Source: CAVPMW01 sp963706515
GTDB taxonomy: Bacteria > Chloroflexota > Anaerolineae > Anaerolineales > UBA4823
NCBI GenBank assembly: GCA_963706515.1
Contig: CAVPMW010000010.1
Coordinates: 186,001 to 250,000, forward strand
Length of the DNA: 64,000 nucleotides
Direction of reading: 5' to 3'
Both the position numbers and the translations under genes were made by a program. Below are positions 25,856 through 35,167 of this stretch, piece by piece. Under the pieces are notes generated by a model. The model was not told the origin of the DNA and made no database searches. It saw nothing but the letters and a program-made list of their open reading frames with translations. The number at the start of each line of letters is the position of its first letter. Within the stretch, counting starts at the first letter, position 1.

Positions 25856-28123
25856 ATGATTAAAATCACACGTGAAGACGCCTTAGAATACCACCGCCTG
25901 GGGGGAAAACCAGGAAAAGTGTCCGTCGTCCCAACCAAACCGATGGCGACCCAACGCGACCTGGCTCTGGCTTATACACCGGGGGTTGCCGTACCTGTCC
26001 TGGAGATTGAAAAGGACCCGGAATTAGGTTATGAATATACCTCCAAAGGGAACCTGGTTGCCGTGGTTACGAATGGGACAGCGATCCTGGGCCTGGGTGA
26101 CCGGGGTGCATTGGCCTCGAAACCGGTCATGGAAGGTAAGGGCGTTCTTTTTAAGCGGTTTGCGGATGTCGACGTATTCGATATCGAAGTGAATTCCCAC
26201 GATCCTGATGTTGTGATCCAGGTGACCGCGGCGATTGCTCCGACCTTTGGCGGGATTAACCTGGAAGACATCAAAGCCCCGGAATGCTTTTATATTGAGG
26301 AAACCCTCAAAGGTATGCTCGATATCCCCGTATTTCACGACGACCAGCATGGAACCGCGATTATTTCCGGAGCTGCGCTGGTTAACGGTCTGGAGGTCGT
26401 CGGGAAACCAATCGGTGAAGTTATCATCACGATCTCGGGGGCTGGCGCCTCCGCTATTTCCTGCGCAGAGCTCATGGTTAAGCTGGGAGTGAAACGCGAA
26501 AATATTACCCTCGTCGATACCAGGGGTGTGGTGTTCAAAGGCCGTGTGGAAGGGATGAACAAGTACAAAGAGAGGTTTGCCAAGGAAACGGATGCGCGCA
26601 CCTTGGCCGATGCAGTCCGTGGGGCGGATGTGTTCTATGGGCTGTCGATAGCGAATATTCTTTCGGCTGAGATGGTGAAGACGATGGCAGAGGATCCGTT
26701 AATTTTCGCCATGGCAAACCCCGACCCAGAGATCCGCTATGAGCTGGCCCGCGAAGCCAGACCGGATGCAATCGTCGCAACCGGACGCTCGGATTATCCC
26801 AATCAGATTAACAATGTACTGGGGTTCCCATTCATCTTCCGTGGCGCCTTGGATGTGCGCGCTCGGGCGATCAATGAAGAGATGAAGGTGGCGGCGTCCC
26901 GCTCGTTAGCCGCGCTCACCAAGGAAGATGTACCGGACAGCGTCTTGCGGGCATATGGTCTCGAGAGCTTAAAGTTTGGGCGAGAGTATATCATCCCCAA
27001 GCCGTTGGATCCGCGGGTGCTGCTCTGGGAAGCTCCGGCAGTCGCGCGGACAGCCATGGAAACGGGAGTGGCGCGACGCGAGATCGACATCGATGCTTAC
27101 GTTGAGCAGCTGGCTTGCCGGCAGGGCATCGGCGAACAGATCCGCTATTACATACTTCACCGGGCACAGTCGTGTATCGAAAAGAAACGCATCGTATTTG
27201 CTGAAGGCGAGGAGCCAAAGATCATCCGCGCCGCTGCTCAGCTCGAAGACGAAGGAATCGGGATGCCCATTTTGATTGGGAATCCGGTGGTTATCAACCA
27301 GCGAATCCAGACTCTTGGTCTGGACTGCTGCCCGAAAATTGTGGATCTGGAGAATTTCATGGGCTTTGACGATTATGCACAGGCATACTATGCCTTGCGT
27401 CAGAGAAAAGGAGTTACCCTCCAGGATGCATATAAACGTTTGAGAGAGCCGAATGTATTTGGGCCGATGATGGTCAAGATGGGCGATGCGGATGCATTCG
27501 TTTCAGGCTTGACTTATGATTACCCGGATGTCATCCGCCCGGCGCTGCAAATTCATCACACTCAAGCAGGCGTGAGCCGGGCTGCAGGGGTCTATATCAT
27601 GGTCGTGGACAACCGTACCTATTTGTTCACGGATGCCACAGTCAATATTGACCCAACAGCCGAGGACCTGGCTGAGATTGCCTGCCTGGCTGCTGATTTT
27701 GCTAAACAGCTGGGTATGGAGCCCAGGGTTGCACTCCTTTCGTTCTCGAATTTTGGCAGCACGCCGCATCCGCTATCCGAGAAGGTGCGCAAGGCAGTAG
27801 AGCTGATCCGTGAGCGCTGCCCGACGTTTGCCGTTGAAGGGGAAATGCAGGCTGACACTGCGGTAGTCTCCGAGCTCATCGAAGAACGCTATCCCTTCAG
27901 TACAGTTCGCGATGCCAATGTACTGGTATTCCCCTCATTGGAGGCTGCCAATATTGCTTACAAGCTGCTGGCGCGCCTCGGAAAAGCGCAGGCGATCGGA
28001 CCAATCTTACTGGGTGTCGGTGCACCGGTACACGTCCTGCAAACCGGCGATGAAGTTCGCGATATCGTCAATATTGCCTCGGTCGCGGTCATGGACTCAA
28101 TGAACCGGAAAGGTGGCTGCTAG
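25856..28123 (+). CDS. maeB: Malic enzyme with phosphotransacetylase-like C-domain (MaeB type)
   Basis: The enzyme decarboxylates malate to pyruvate with reduction of NAD(P). The intact 755-residue protein has an N-terminal malic domain (LALAYTPGVAVPVLEIEKDP; FHDDQHGTAIISGAALVNGL), an NAD-binding domain with ISGAGASAISCAELM, and from about residue 430 a phosphate acetyltransferase-like domain (IVFAEGEEPKIIRAAAQLED). The latter is usually regulatory, sensing acetyl-CoA in characterised MaeB enzymes. ATG 25856 is nine bases after GAGAGG; a GTG at 25850 is an alternative. A hairpin follows the gene. Confidence 0.95.
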   Translation: MIKITREDALEYHRLGGKPGKVSVVPTKPMATQRDLALAYTPGVAVPVLEIEKDPELGYEYTSKGNLVAVVTNGTAILGLGDRGALASKPVMEGKGVLFKRFADVDVFDIEVNSHDPDVVIQVTAAIAPTFGGINLEDIKAPECFYIEETLKGMLDIPVFHDDQHGTAIISGAALVNGLEVVGKPIGEVIITISGAGASAISCAELMVKLGVKRENITLVDTRGVVFKGRVEGMNKYKERFAKETDARTLADAVRGADVFYGLSIANILSAEMVKTMAEDPLIFAMANPDPEIRYELAREARPDAIVATGRSDYPNQINNVLGFPFIFRGALDVRARAINEEMKVAASRSLAALTKEDVPDSVLRAYGLESLKFGREYIIPKPLDPRVLLWEAPAVARTAMETGVARREIDIDAYVEQLACRQGIGEQIRYYILHRAQSCIEKKRIVFAEGEEPKIIRAAAQLEDEGIGMPILIGNPVVINQRIQTLGLDCCPKIVDLENFMGFDDYAQAYYALRQRKGVTLQDAYKRLREPNVFGPMMVKMGDADAFVSGLTYDYPDVIRPALQIHHTQAGVSRAAGVYIMVVDNRTYLFTDATVNIDPTAEDLAEIACLAADFAKQLGMEPRVALLSFSNFGSTPHPLSEKVRKAVELIRERCPTFAVEGEMQADTAVVSELIEERYPFSTVRDANVLVFPSLEAANIAYKLLARLGKAQAIGPILLGVGAPVHVLQTGDEVRDIVNIASVAVMDSMNRKGGC

Positions 28124-28169
28124 GCAGGCTTATTGCTGACCGAATTTCGACGAACCGCTAACCGTTAAG

Positions 28170-28222
28170 AAATAATTCTCCCTTCCATGAGAGCAAGTCG
28201 CTCCGGGGAGGGAGAATTATTT
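28170..28222 (+). terminator. Long hairpin after maeB, probably bidirectional
   Basis: A 17 bp stem with one G-T pair (AAATAATTCTCCCTTCC against GGAGGGAGAATTATTT) encloses a 19-base loop. It sits between maeB (+) and the convergent desulfurase gene (-), and A/T ends flank both sides, so it can serve both transcripts. Confidence 0.75.
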
Positions 28223-28300
28223 ATTTCCCTTAGAGGCACGCAGTTGGAAGCGCACTTAAATGAAACTGACCTCTCGGTATAGACCGGGAGGCTGCCTATC

Positions 28301-29707
28301 TCAGATTGAATCTAAATCGAAATAGGGCTGGTAAGAAGGGGACCATCCCGCTGGAAAGTATTCCCCGGTGGCAGTTACCTGGAGGTAGTCGCCTTTGAAG
28401 TTACCCGTGCTGATCCGTTTTAGCGCTTCTATCAGGTGATCGACCTCTTCATAGGAATTGTAAAGTCCGAATGAGGCTCGGATCAATCCGGGCATCTCGC
28501 GGCGGTCTCCGTCGAGCATACGCTGGCGAACGCGGGCTGCCTCATCTTGATCAATATTCAAGAGCTGCAGGATATAAGGATGGGCGCAGAAGCATCCGCT
28601 GCGAACCCCAATCCCAAACTCATAGCTGAGGATAGCCGCGGCTTTAAAATGGGAGATATCTTGCAGCTGGATTGGGATGACTCCCAGGCGTTTCGCGGCT
28701 CTTCCGGGATCGGTATCTCCATATATATGGAGGCCGGGCAGCTTAGCGAGCTCTTCCAGGGCGTAAGCGGTGAGGCTGGCCTCATGCTCAGCTACCTGCT
28801 CCATCCCCACCCGGCTTAACTGGCGAACCGCCGCAGCCAGGGCTACCGCGCCGATGACATTTGGGCTGCCGGCTTCGTCACGCTCTGGCGGACCAGCCCA
28901 TACGACGTCATCCAATGTAACGATTTCCACTGTGCCTCCGCCGCGCACATCCGGGTCACCGCGCTCGAAAGTGTCCCGGCGCCCGACCAGCGCACCGGTG
29001 CCAAAGGGAGCATATATTTTATGAGCGGAAATGGCCACATAGTCGAGGTGGGCTGGGTCATCCAGTGAGAGTATGTTCACTTTGCGGTGGGGAGCCAGTT
29101 GGGCGCAATCCACCACGATTTGTGCGCCTACGGCGTGGGTTTTCTCGGCGAGGCGGTGAACTGGATTTATATATCCGGTGACATTGCTCGCGCCGGTGAC
29201 CGCCACCAGGGCAATCTGCCCGGCATACTGCTGCAGCTTCCTATCTAAATCCGCCTCGTCAAGACGTCCATCTTCGGTGAGGCGGATATGAATCGCCCTG
29301 GCGACGCCCCGCCAGGGCAGGTCGTTCGAATGGTGCTCCATCCCGGTGGTCAGGACGATGTTCCGTTCAGGGTTGAATGGGAAGCGGTGGGCGAGCTTGT
29401 TAAGGGCTTCGGTTGTATTCTTACCGAAGATACACGTGTGCTCACCGGGAGTACCGCCAAGAAAATCCATCACGATGGAGCGGGCTTGCTCGTAGACATG
29501 GGTCGACAGCTGGCTTTTAAAACCGGTGCCCCGGTGCACACTGCTGTAAAAGGGCAGGAAGGCGTCAACCGCCTCTTGAACAGCGACCAGTGGAGGCGTG
29601 GAAGCTGCATTATCAAAATTAATATACGGGTGGAGAGAGCCGTCCAGCAAAGGAATTTGCGTCTGGGTGCCGATAAAAAGGTTGCGGAAGGAGTGGAGTT
29701 GGAGCAT
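28301..29707 (-). CDS. Cysteine desulfurase-like class V aminotransferase
   Basis: The PLP lysine is in SAHKIYAPFGTGALVGRRD, and a conserved cysteine lies in GIGVRSGCFCAHPYIL. This fits the SufS/Csd group, which takes sulfur from cysteine. The N-terminal PLP-fold contacts (FDNAASTPPL; TGMEHHSNDLPWR) are also clear. At 468 residues it is longer than SufS (about 405) because of a C-terminal extension. No suf or isc scaffold genes are adjacent, so the sulfur acceptor is unknown. It is divergent from the dcw promoter. Confidence 0.82.
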   Translation of the reverse strand: MLQLHSFRNLFIGTQTQIPLLDGSLHPYINFDNAASTPPLVAVQEAVDAFLPFYSSVHRGTGFKSQLSTHVYEQARSIVMDFLGGTPGEHTCIFGKNTTEALNKLAHRFPFNPERNIVLTTGMEHHSNDLPWRGVARAIHIRLTEDGRLDEADLDRKLQQYAGQIALVAVTGASNVTGYINPVHRLAEKTHAVGAQIVVDCAQLAPHRKVNILSLDDPAHLDYVAISAHKIYAPFGTGALVGRRDTFERGDPDVRGGGTVEIVTLDDVVWAGPPERDEAGSPNVIGAVALAAAVRQLSRVGMEQVAEHEASLTAYALEELAKLPGLHIYGDTDPGRAAKRLGVIPIQLQDISHFKAAAILSYEFGIGVRSGCFCAHPYILQLLNIDQDEAARVRQRMLDGDRREMPGLIRASFGLYNSYEEVDHLIEALKRISTGNFKGDYLQVTATGEYFPAGWSPSYQPYFDLDSI

Positions 29708-29801
29708 GCTGATTAACCCTCGGTCAATATTTAGAATAGGGACAAAAATGCGTGCTTACAAACCTGCAAGGCGGAAAAAATTTGAGTTTATGAAAAACCT
29801 C

Positions 29802-29830
29802 TTGCAATTCGGACAAATATCGTATATACT
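29802..29830 (+). promoter_or_regulatory. Promoter of the mraZ-dcw cluster
   Basis: TTGCAA (29802-29807), a 17-base spacer and TATACT (29825-29830) form a good sigma70-type promoter 83 bp before mraZ. The expected start site (about 29837) falls immediately before the MraZ-type repeats. Confidence 0.72.
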
Positions 29831-29840
29831 GTGTTTACTG

Positions 29841-29865
29841 TGGGTTAAAGTGGAGGAAAGTGGGG
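29841..29865 (+). promoter_or_regulatory. MraZ operator: three direct repeats
   Basis: TGGGT (29841), TGGAG (29851) and TGGGG (29861) occur at an exact 10-base period, each separated by a 5-base spacer (TAAAG, GAAAG). Known MraZ sites are tandem TGGGN repeats with 5-base spacers upstream of mraZ. The position just downstream of the predicted start site fits autorepression of the division cluster. Confidence 0.8.
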
Positions 29866-29912
29866 CGTCGGTGTCATCCGACGCTCCGGCGTTAAAGGAC
29901 AGGATAGAACTT

Positions 29913-30353
29913 ATGTTCTTGGGTCAATACCTGCATAACATCGATGATAAAGGCCGCCTGACCGTGCCAGCCCGCTTTCGCGATTTGCTGGCGGCTGAGG
30001 GCGCGTACGTCATGCAGGGCTTCGACCAAAACCTTATGGTCCTGACCGAATCAGCCTTTGAAGCAGTCTCCCGGCGTGTAGGCCAGATCAGCTTTACCGA
30101 CGCAAACGCGCGTTTGCTCAGAAGATTGATATATTCTACCGCTAATCGGCTTGAGATTGATAAAGTCGGTCGAGTTTTAGTGCCAGCATTTCTTCGCGAA
30201 TATGCGGGGTTGGAAAGCGAAGCTATCATCATCGGCGCTGGGGAGTATTTTGAGGTCTGGTCACAGAAACGTTGGTCAGAGCAAGTGGCGCAGCTCCAGG
30301 ATTCTGAGGCGACTGCGCAGCGATTTGAGCCTTTTACAATCTTGTTCGGCTAG
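29913..30353 (+). CDS. mraZ: Transcriptional regulator MraZ
   Basis: MraZ is an oligomeric DNA-binding protein with two AbrB-like SpoVT domains that controls the dcw operon. The 146-residue protein starts MFLGQYLHNIDDKGRLTVPA, and the second repeat has STANRLEIDKVGRVLVPAFL. ATG 29913 is the conserved start, with AGGA upstream; longer in-frame readings are rejected. rsmH follows after 8 bp. Confidence 0.96.
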   Translation: MFLGQYLHNIDDKGRLTVPARFRDLLAAEGAYVMQGFDQNLMVLTESAFEAVSRRVGQISFTDANARLLRRLIYSTANRLEIDKVGRVLVPAFLREYAGLESEAIIIGAGEYFEVWSQKRWSEQVAQLQDSEATAQRFEPFTILFG

Positions 30354-30361
30354 CCGATCTT

Positions 30362-31318
30362 ATGGCTGCTTCATCGTTTGGGTCAGCTTTCCCACACGAT
30401 CCGGTTCTTTACCAAGAAATCATATATTATTTACAACCACGGCAGGGTGGTAAGTATATCGATTGTACCCTGGGTATGGGTGGTCATTCCCAGGGAATTT
30501 TGGATGCCAGTTCTCCTGACGGAATGGTGTTGGGATTAGACCTTGATCCCGAAGCCTTATTTATTGCCAGGCAACGCCTGGCTCCCTATGGGTCACGGTT
30601 TATCCAGGCGCGTGCATCCTATACGACGATCGAAGAACAAATGCAGGCAATCGGCTGGCAGAAGGTAAATGGTGTTCTCCTCGATTTAGGCGTGTCGTCC
30701 TTGCAGTTCGATACCCCAGAGCGAGGCTTCTCCTTCAAGATGGATGGTCCTTTGGATATGCGTTTTGATCCTGATAATCTGACAAGCGCCGCCGAGCTGG
30801 TCAATCGCCTTCCTGAGAAGGAGCTGGCTGAGTTGATCTACCACTACGGCGAGGAGCGGAAAGCAAGGCAGATTGCCCGGGCAATTGTTCGAGCGCGGCC
30901 AATAAAGACAACCAGGCAGCTTGCCGAATTGGTCTCCAATGTAAATCGGTCGGACCGACCGGGTGATCGCATCCACCCTGCTACACGTACGTTTCAAGCA
31001 TTGCGTATTGCGGTGAACCAGGAGCTGGAATCTCTCGAAAAAATATTACCGTTAGCTGTAAATGTTCTATTACCGGGAGGTCGGTTGGTGGTGGTCTCGT
31101 TCCATTCCTTGGAAGACCGGATAGTGAAGCAGTTCATACGCAGGGAGAGCCGGGATTGCTTGTGTCCGCCTCAACAGCCGGTGTGTACCTGTGGACATAA
31201 GGCGAGCATAAAGGTAATTACTCCTCGCCCGATACGGCCCTCTAAAGAGGAGGTCATGCGCAACCCGCGCTCACGGAGCGCTTTGCTCCGAGTGGCAGAG
31301 AGACTCACGGGCGATTAG
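30362..31318 (+). CDS. rsmH: 16S rRNA (cytosine1402-N4)-methyltransferase
   Basis: RsmH methylates C1402 in the P-site region of 16S rRNA. The intact 318-residue protein has DCTLGMGGHSQGILDASS for SAM binding, LLDLGVSSLQFDTPERGFSF, and the C-terminal VVSFHSLEDRIVKQF. It is the normal second gene of the cluster. Confidence 0.97.
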   Translation: MAASSFGSAFPHDPVLYQEIIYYLQPRQGGKYIDCTLGMGGHSQGILDASSPDGMVLGLDLDPEALFIARQRLAPYGSRFIQARASYTTIEEQMQAIGWQKVNGVLLDLGVSSLQFDTPERGFSFKMDGPLDMRFDPDNLTSAAELVNRLPEKELAELIYHYGEERKARQIARAIVRARPIKTTRQLAELVSNVNRSDRPGDRIHPATRTFQALRIAVNQELESLEKILPLAVNVLLPGGRLVVVSFHSLEDRIVKQFIRRESRDCLCPPQQPVCTCGHKASIKVITPRPIRPSKEEVMRNPRSRSALLRVAERLTGD

Positions 31319-31430
31319 AATGGGTGCTTATTTTTTTGCCTGTTTGAACTGGCATAAATCCTGCAAACCTGTAGGTAAGATCACCTGAAGCCTGGCAGAC
31401 GTAAAGGTAGATTACCTTCAGGAGGCGTAA

Positions 31431-31916
31431 ATGGTTAGAACACCGAATATCAAACAAGCGCACAGTCTGGCTCCCTGGCGACAGCAGCGCCAGATTATTG
31501 GTATGGTGCTGGCGGCAGTTGTTTTCCTGGTCCTGGTCGCATACTCATACCTGGATATCAGCGCGCGTTCGACGGCTGTCGGGCGGCGGATGATGGATAT
31601 GGAAAATGCAATCGAGGTAATGCAGCAGACGAATGAAGATTTGAAATCCCAGCTTGCAGTAGCCACCTCGTCGAAAGTGATGGAAGCGCGCGCAGGGAGC
31701 ATGGGTTTCAAGTCAATCAGCACAGATGAGGCGTTATACGTCCTGGTGCCTGACTATACCATTCGCCAGCCGGTGCACTTGGCGCCCGAGCCCGCGCCGG
31801 TCGAGCTGGCAAAATCCAGCGCTCTTCCCTTAGAGTACACCGAATCGTTGTATGAGTGGTTTCTACGCCAGTCTTTGAGGCCATTGTTGAATCTTGTGAA
31901 AGGGATACAACCATGA
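31431..31916 (+). CDS. ftsL: FtsL-like division protein
   Basis: The 161-residue protein has a basic cytoplasmic N-terminus, one membrane helix (about residues 22-44), a short coiled coil (MMDMENAIEVMQQTNEDLKS) and a Pro-rich extracellular tail. The topology and position between rsmH and ftsI fit FtsL, which recruits the FtsWI synthase with FtsQ. Sequence alone would not identify it. It overlaps ftsI by ATGA. A short inverted repeat (CCTGAAG 31384 / CTTCAGG 31416) overlaps its AGGAGG ribosome site. Confidence 0.72.
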   Translation: MVRTPNIKQAHSLAPWRQQRQIIGMVLAAVVFLVLVAYSYLDISARSTAVGRRMMDMENAIEVMQQTNEDLKSQLAVATSSKVMEARAGSMGFKSISTDEALYVLVPDYTIRQPVHLAPEPAPVELAKSSALPLEYTESLYEWFLRQSLRPLLNLVKGIQP

Positions 31917-33679
31917 AAAGCCCTGAACATTCCTGGCGTTTATCTTTCCTGGGTATTATGATGACCGCTCTTCCGGCGTTTATTATTCTACGCATCATCT
32001 TGATCCAGGCGAACCCTGCGCAATCCCAGATGCTTCTTGAAATGGGCAAGGAATATGAAAATGCCCCTTACGTACTTACACCTGCCCGAGGACAAATCTT
32101 CGACCGCTATGGCAACGTGATGGCGGCGAATAAGACTGCTTACGAGGTGGGTGTTGAGCTTCGGGACGTGAAGAATCCGGATACGATCGCATTGATTGCC
32201 AGTGTAGTCTTCGGTTTGGACTATGACAAAGTTAAAGCGGCAGCCGAAATAAAACCTTCTAAAGAAGCGGTCTATGCCGTACTGACCCGTTTCGCCACAC
32301 AGGACCAGGTGAATAAACTGGAGCAGATGAAAGAGAAGCTCCAGACGGACCTGAAGAGCAACAAAGACAAGAATCCACCGAGCCTGGATGGGTTAATCAC
32401 TACTCCTAAGCTGATGCGCATCTACCCCGAGAAAGAGCAAGCCTCCAACATAATGGGATTCGTCAACACGGATGGTAAGGGATTCTATGGGGTCGAGGGC
32501 TACTTTGACGACCTGCTTGCAGGAAAACAGAAAACTGTAAGTCTCCCGAGGAACCCAAATTTATTGAGAGAGATCCCTGAAATCCCCAGGGGAGCTGATC
32601 TTATCCTGACGATCGATCTGACGATCCAGGCGAAGGTTGAAGAGATCCTGGATAAGGCTATTAAACACACCGGCTCTGATTCTGGGACGATTGTTGTAAT
32701 CGATCCGAAAACGGGTGAGATCCTGGCAATGGCGACGACCCCGCGCCTGGATTTGAACGAGTACTGGCGGTATGACCAGGTTTTCACGGCGAATACACCC
32801 TTCAACAGAGCGATCAGCCAGGCATACGAACCAGGCTCTGTGTATAAAGTGCTGACTATGGCAACCGGTTTGGACACCGGCGCAGTCAAGCCGGACACCG
32901 GTTTCCTGGACACAGGTGTATTCGAGATTGGTGGGACAACGATTTACAACTGGAACTACGGCGCCTGGGGTCCGCAAAACATGCAGGGGTGCCTGGCGCA
33001 TTCATTGAATGTCTGCCTTGCCTGGGTGGCTTCGAAGATCGGTGCAAAAGATTTCTATCGTTATATGGATGCATTCGGTATTGGGCATATGACCGGTGTG
33101 GATATGGCCGGCGAGGCCACAGGGCGCCTGAAGACCCCCGGAGACAGCGACTGGTATGACGCCGATTTGGGTACCAATGCATTTGGGCAGGGCGTTGCAG
33201 CAACGCCGCTGCAAATGGCAGCTGCCGCCTCCGCCCTGGCAAATAACGGGGTCATGATGGCTCCTCACATTGTACGATCGATGATTCACGATAATTTCCA
33301 GCATGACTTCGAGCTGCACCGGATTGGCGTCCCAATAAAGGCTGATACGGCAAAAACACTCGCTGAGATGTTGGCTCGCTCGCTTGAAACCGAATCATCT
33401 GATGCCCTGGTGGATGGCTACCGAGTTGCTGGTAAGACAGGCACCGCAGAAATACCTACTCCTTATGGATATACCAGCAATCAGACGAATGCCTCGTTCG
33501 TTGGCTGGGGACCGGTGGATGATCCGAAATTCCTGGTCTATGTCTGGCTGGAAAAGCCCCAGACCTCGATCTGGGGGTCGGAAGTTGCCTCCCCTCTTTT
33601 CAAGGAAGTGGCACAAAATCTGTTTGTGTTGATGAATATCCCTCCGGATTATGTCCGCAAACAAGTTTATGGAAATTAA
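31913..33679 (+). CDS. ftsI: Division transpeptidase FtsI (class B PBP)
   Basis: This is the septal peptidoglycan transpeptidase. The 588-residue protein has a membrane anchor (about residues 12-30), the PBP dimerisation domain (TPARGQIFDRYGNVMAANKT) and the three transpeptidase motifs: S309-V-Y-K312, S364-L-N and K508-T-G. No PASTA repeats follow. ATG 31913 overlaps the ftsL stop. In most dcw clusters murE comes next, but here murF follows after 47 bp. Confidence 0.95.
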   Translation: MKSPEHSWRLSFLGIMMTALPAFIILRIILIQANPAQSQMLLEMGKEYENAPYVLTPARGQIFDRYGNVMAANKTAYEVGVELRDVKNPDTIALIASVVFGLDYDKVKAAAEIKPSKEAVYAVLTRFATQDQVNKLEQMKEKLQTDLKSNKDKNPPSLDGLITTPKLMRIYPEKEQASNIMGFVNTDGKGFYGVEGYFDDLLAGKQKTVSLPRNPNLLREIPEIPRGADLILTIDLTIQAKVEEILDKAIKHTGSDSGTIVVIDPKTGEILAMATTPRLDLNEYWRYDQVFTANTPFNRAISQAYEPGSVYKVLTMATGLDTGAVKPDTGFLDTGVFEIGGTTIYNWNYGAWGPQNMQGCLAHSLNVCLAWVASKIGAKDFYRYMDAFGIGHMTGVDMAGEATGRLKTPGDSDWYDADLGTNAFGQGVAATPLQMAAAASALANNGVMMAPHIVRSMIHDNFQHDFELHRIGVPIKADTAKTLAEMLARSLETESSDALVDGYRVAGKTGTAEIPTPYGYTSNQTNASFVGWGPVDDPKFLVYVWLEKPQTSIWGSEVASPLFKEVAQNLFVLMNIPPDYVRKQVYGN

Positions 33680-33726
33680 TTTGGGAAAGGATTGTCTAAA
33701 CTGAAGACCATTTTCTGAGCAGCACA

Positions 33727-35167
33727 GTGACAGCCACGAAGGGAATGCTGACGTTTGGAGATGTCCTGGACGCTTTGTGTGGCATCCGACCTGCCTGGGC
33801 CGACCAGGTGATTACCGAGGCGGTAATCGATTCACGCAAGGTGATCCCTGGCTCTCTGTTCATCGCAATCCCTGGCGAGCACGCAGATGGTCATGATTAC
33901 ATCGATGAGGCATTCGAGCGCGGCGCGAATGTGGTTTTTGCCCAACGCGACATTGCCGGCCAAAGGAAGGTCATTGACCTTCGCCAGCCTCTCGACCCGG
34001 CTGACTTGCAGGAACATGAGCTGCCATTGTGCCTCAGGGTGGAAAATAGCATCCTGGCATTGCAGCAGGTCGCCCGATATTGGCGACGAAAGCTTGATCT
34101 GCGAGTGATCGGGATAACTGGAAGCGTAGGGAAGTCCACTACGAAGGAAGTGGTAGCAGAAGTCCTGGATCAGCGCTACCGCACCCTGCGTAGCATAGGC
34201 AACTTGAACAACGAGATCGGACTGCCACTAAGTCTGCTGCGATTGAGTGCAGGTTATGAGCGGGCAGTACTGGAAATGGGATTTTATGTGCCTGGAGAAA
34301 TAGCCTTGTTATGCGACCTGGCCTTACCGCACGTCGGGGTTTTGACGAATATTGGTACAGTCCATGCAGAGCGTGCCGGCTCGCAGGAGGAGATTGCCCT
34401 GGGAAAAGCAGAGCTGCTCCAATCGCTTCCGCCTCCGCCCGAGGGATTTGCCATACTGAATTACGACGATATGTGGATCCGTGGGATGGTGGATAAAACA
34501 CAGGCGCAGGTATTTTTTTATGGGTTAGATCCTCATGCGGATCTCTGGGCGGATGGGGTCGAAGGTCTTGGGCTGGATGGTATCCGTTTCCGGCTCCACT
34601 ACCGCAACGAGGTCATTCATATGCGAGTGCCGATGATCGGGCGACATTCGGTCCACACTGCCTTACGTGCAGCCGCCGTCGGACTGGTGGAAGGGCTGTC
34701 CTGGCAGGAGATAACGAACGGATTGCGTTCTGCGAATACCCAGCTGCGCTTGATAGCAGTGCGCACGGCGAAGGGTGCCCTGATTCTGGATGACACCTAT
34801 AATGCTACGCCAGAGTCGACCCTCGCTGCGTTGAATCTGCTCGAGGAAATGGAAGGGCGTAAAATAGCCGTCCTCGGCGACATGCTTGAGCTGGGTCAAT
34901 ACGAGCAACAGGGTCATAAGCTGGTGGGAGTCCGTGCTGCGGAAGTAGCCGATGAATTGATAACCATCGGATCGCGCGCCAGGATCATTGCAGATGCCGC
35001 GCGTGAATCTCGGCCTCCCGGCTGAGTTGATCACCACTCTGGATACTATTGATTCTGCGGTGGAATTCTTAACCGGGCGGCTGAGCGATAAAGACGTCGT
35101 CCTGGTCAAAGGCTCACGCGGGATGCAAATGGAACAAATTGTGGCTGCGCTGGAGAAAGAGCAATGA
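33727..35167 (+). CDS. murF: UDP-MurNAc-tripeptide-D-Ala-D-Ala ligase (frameshifted)
   Basis: MurF adds D-Ala-D-Ala to the peptidoglycan precursor. The ATP loop is VIGITGSVGKSTTKEVVAEV; NLNNEIGLPLSLL and LDDTYNATPES are typical of MurF. One extra C at 35011 breaks the last 50 residues (GLPAELITTLDTIDSAVEFL, then KGSRGMQMEQIVAALEKEQ). Restored length is 479. The start is GTG 33727, but ATG 33745 (MLTFGDVLDAL) matches the usual N-terminus better. The stop overlaps mraY. Confidence 0.93.
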
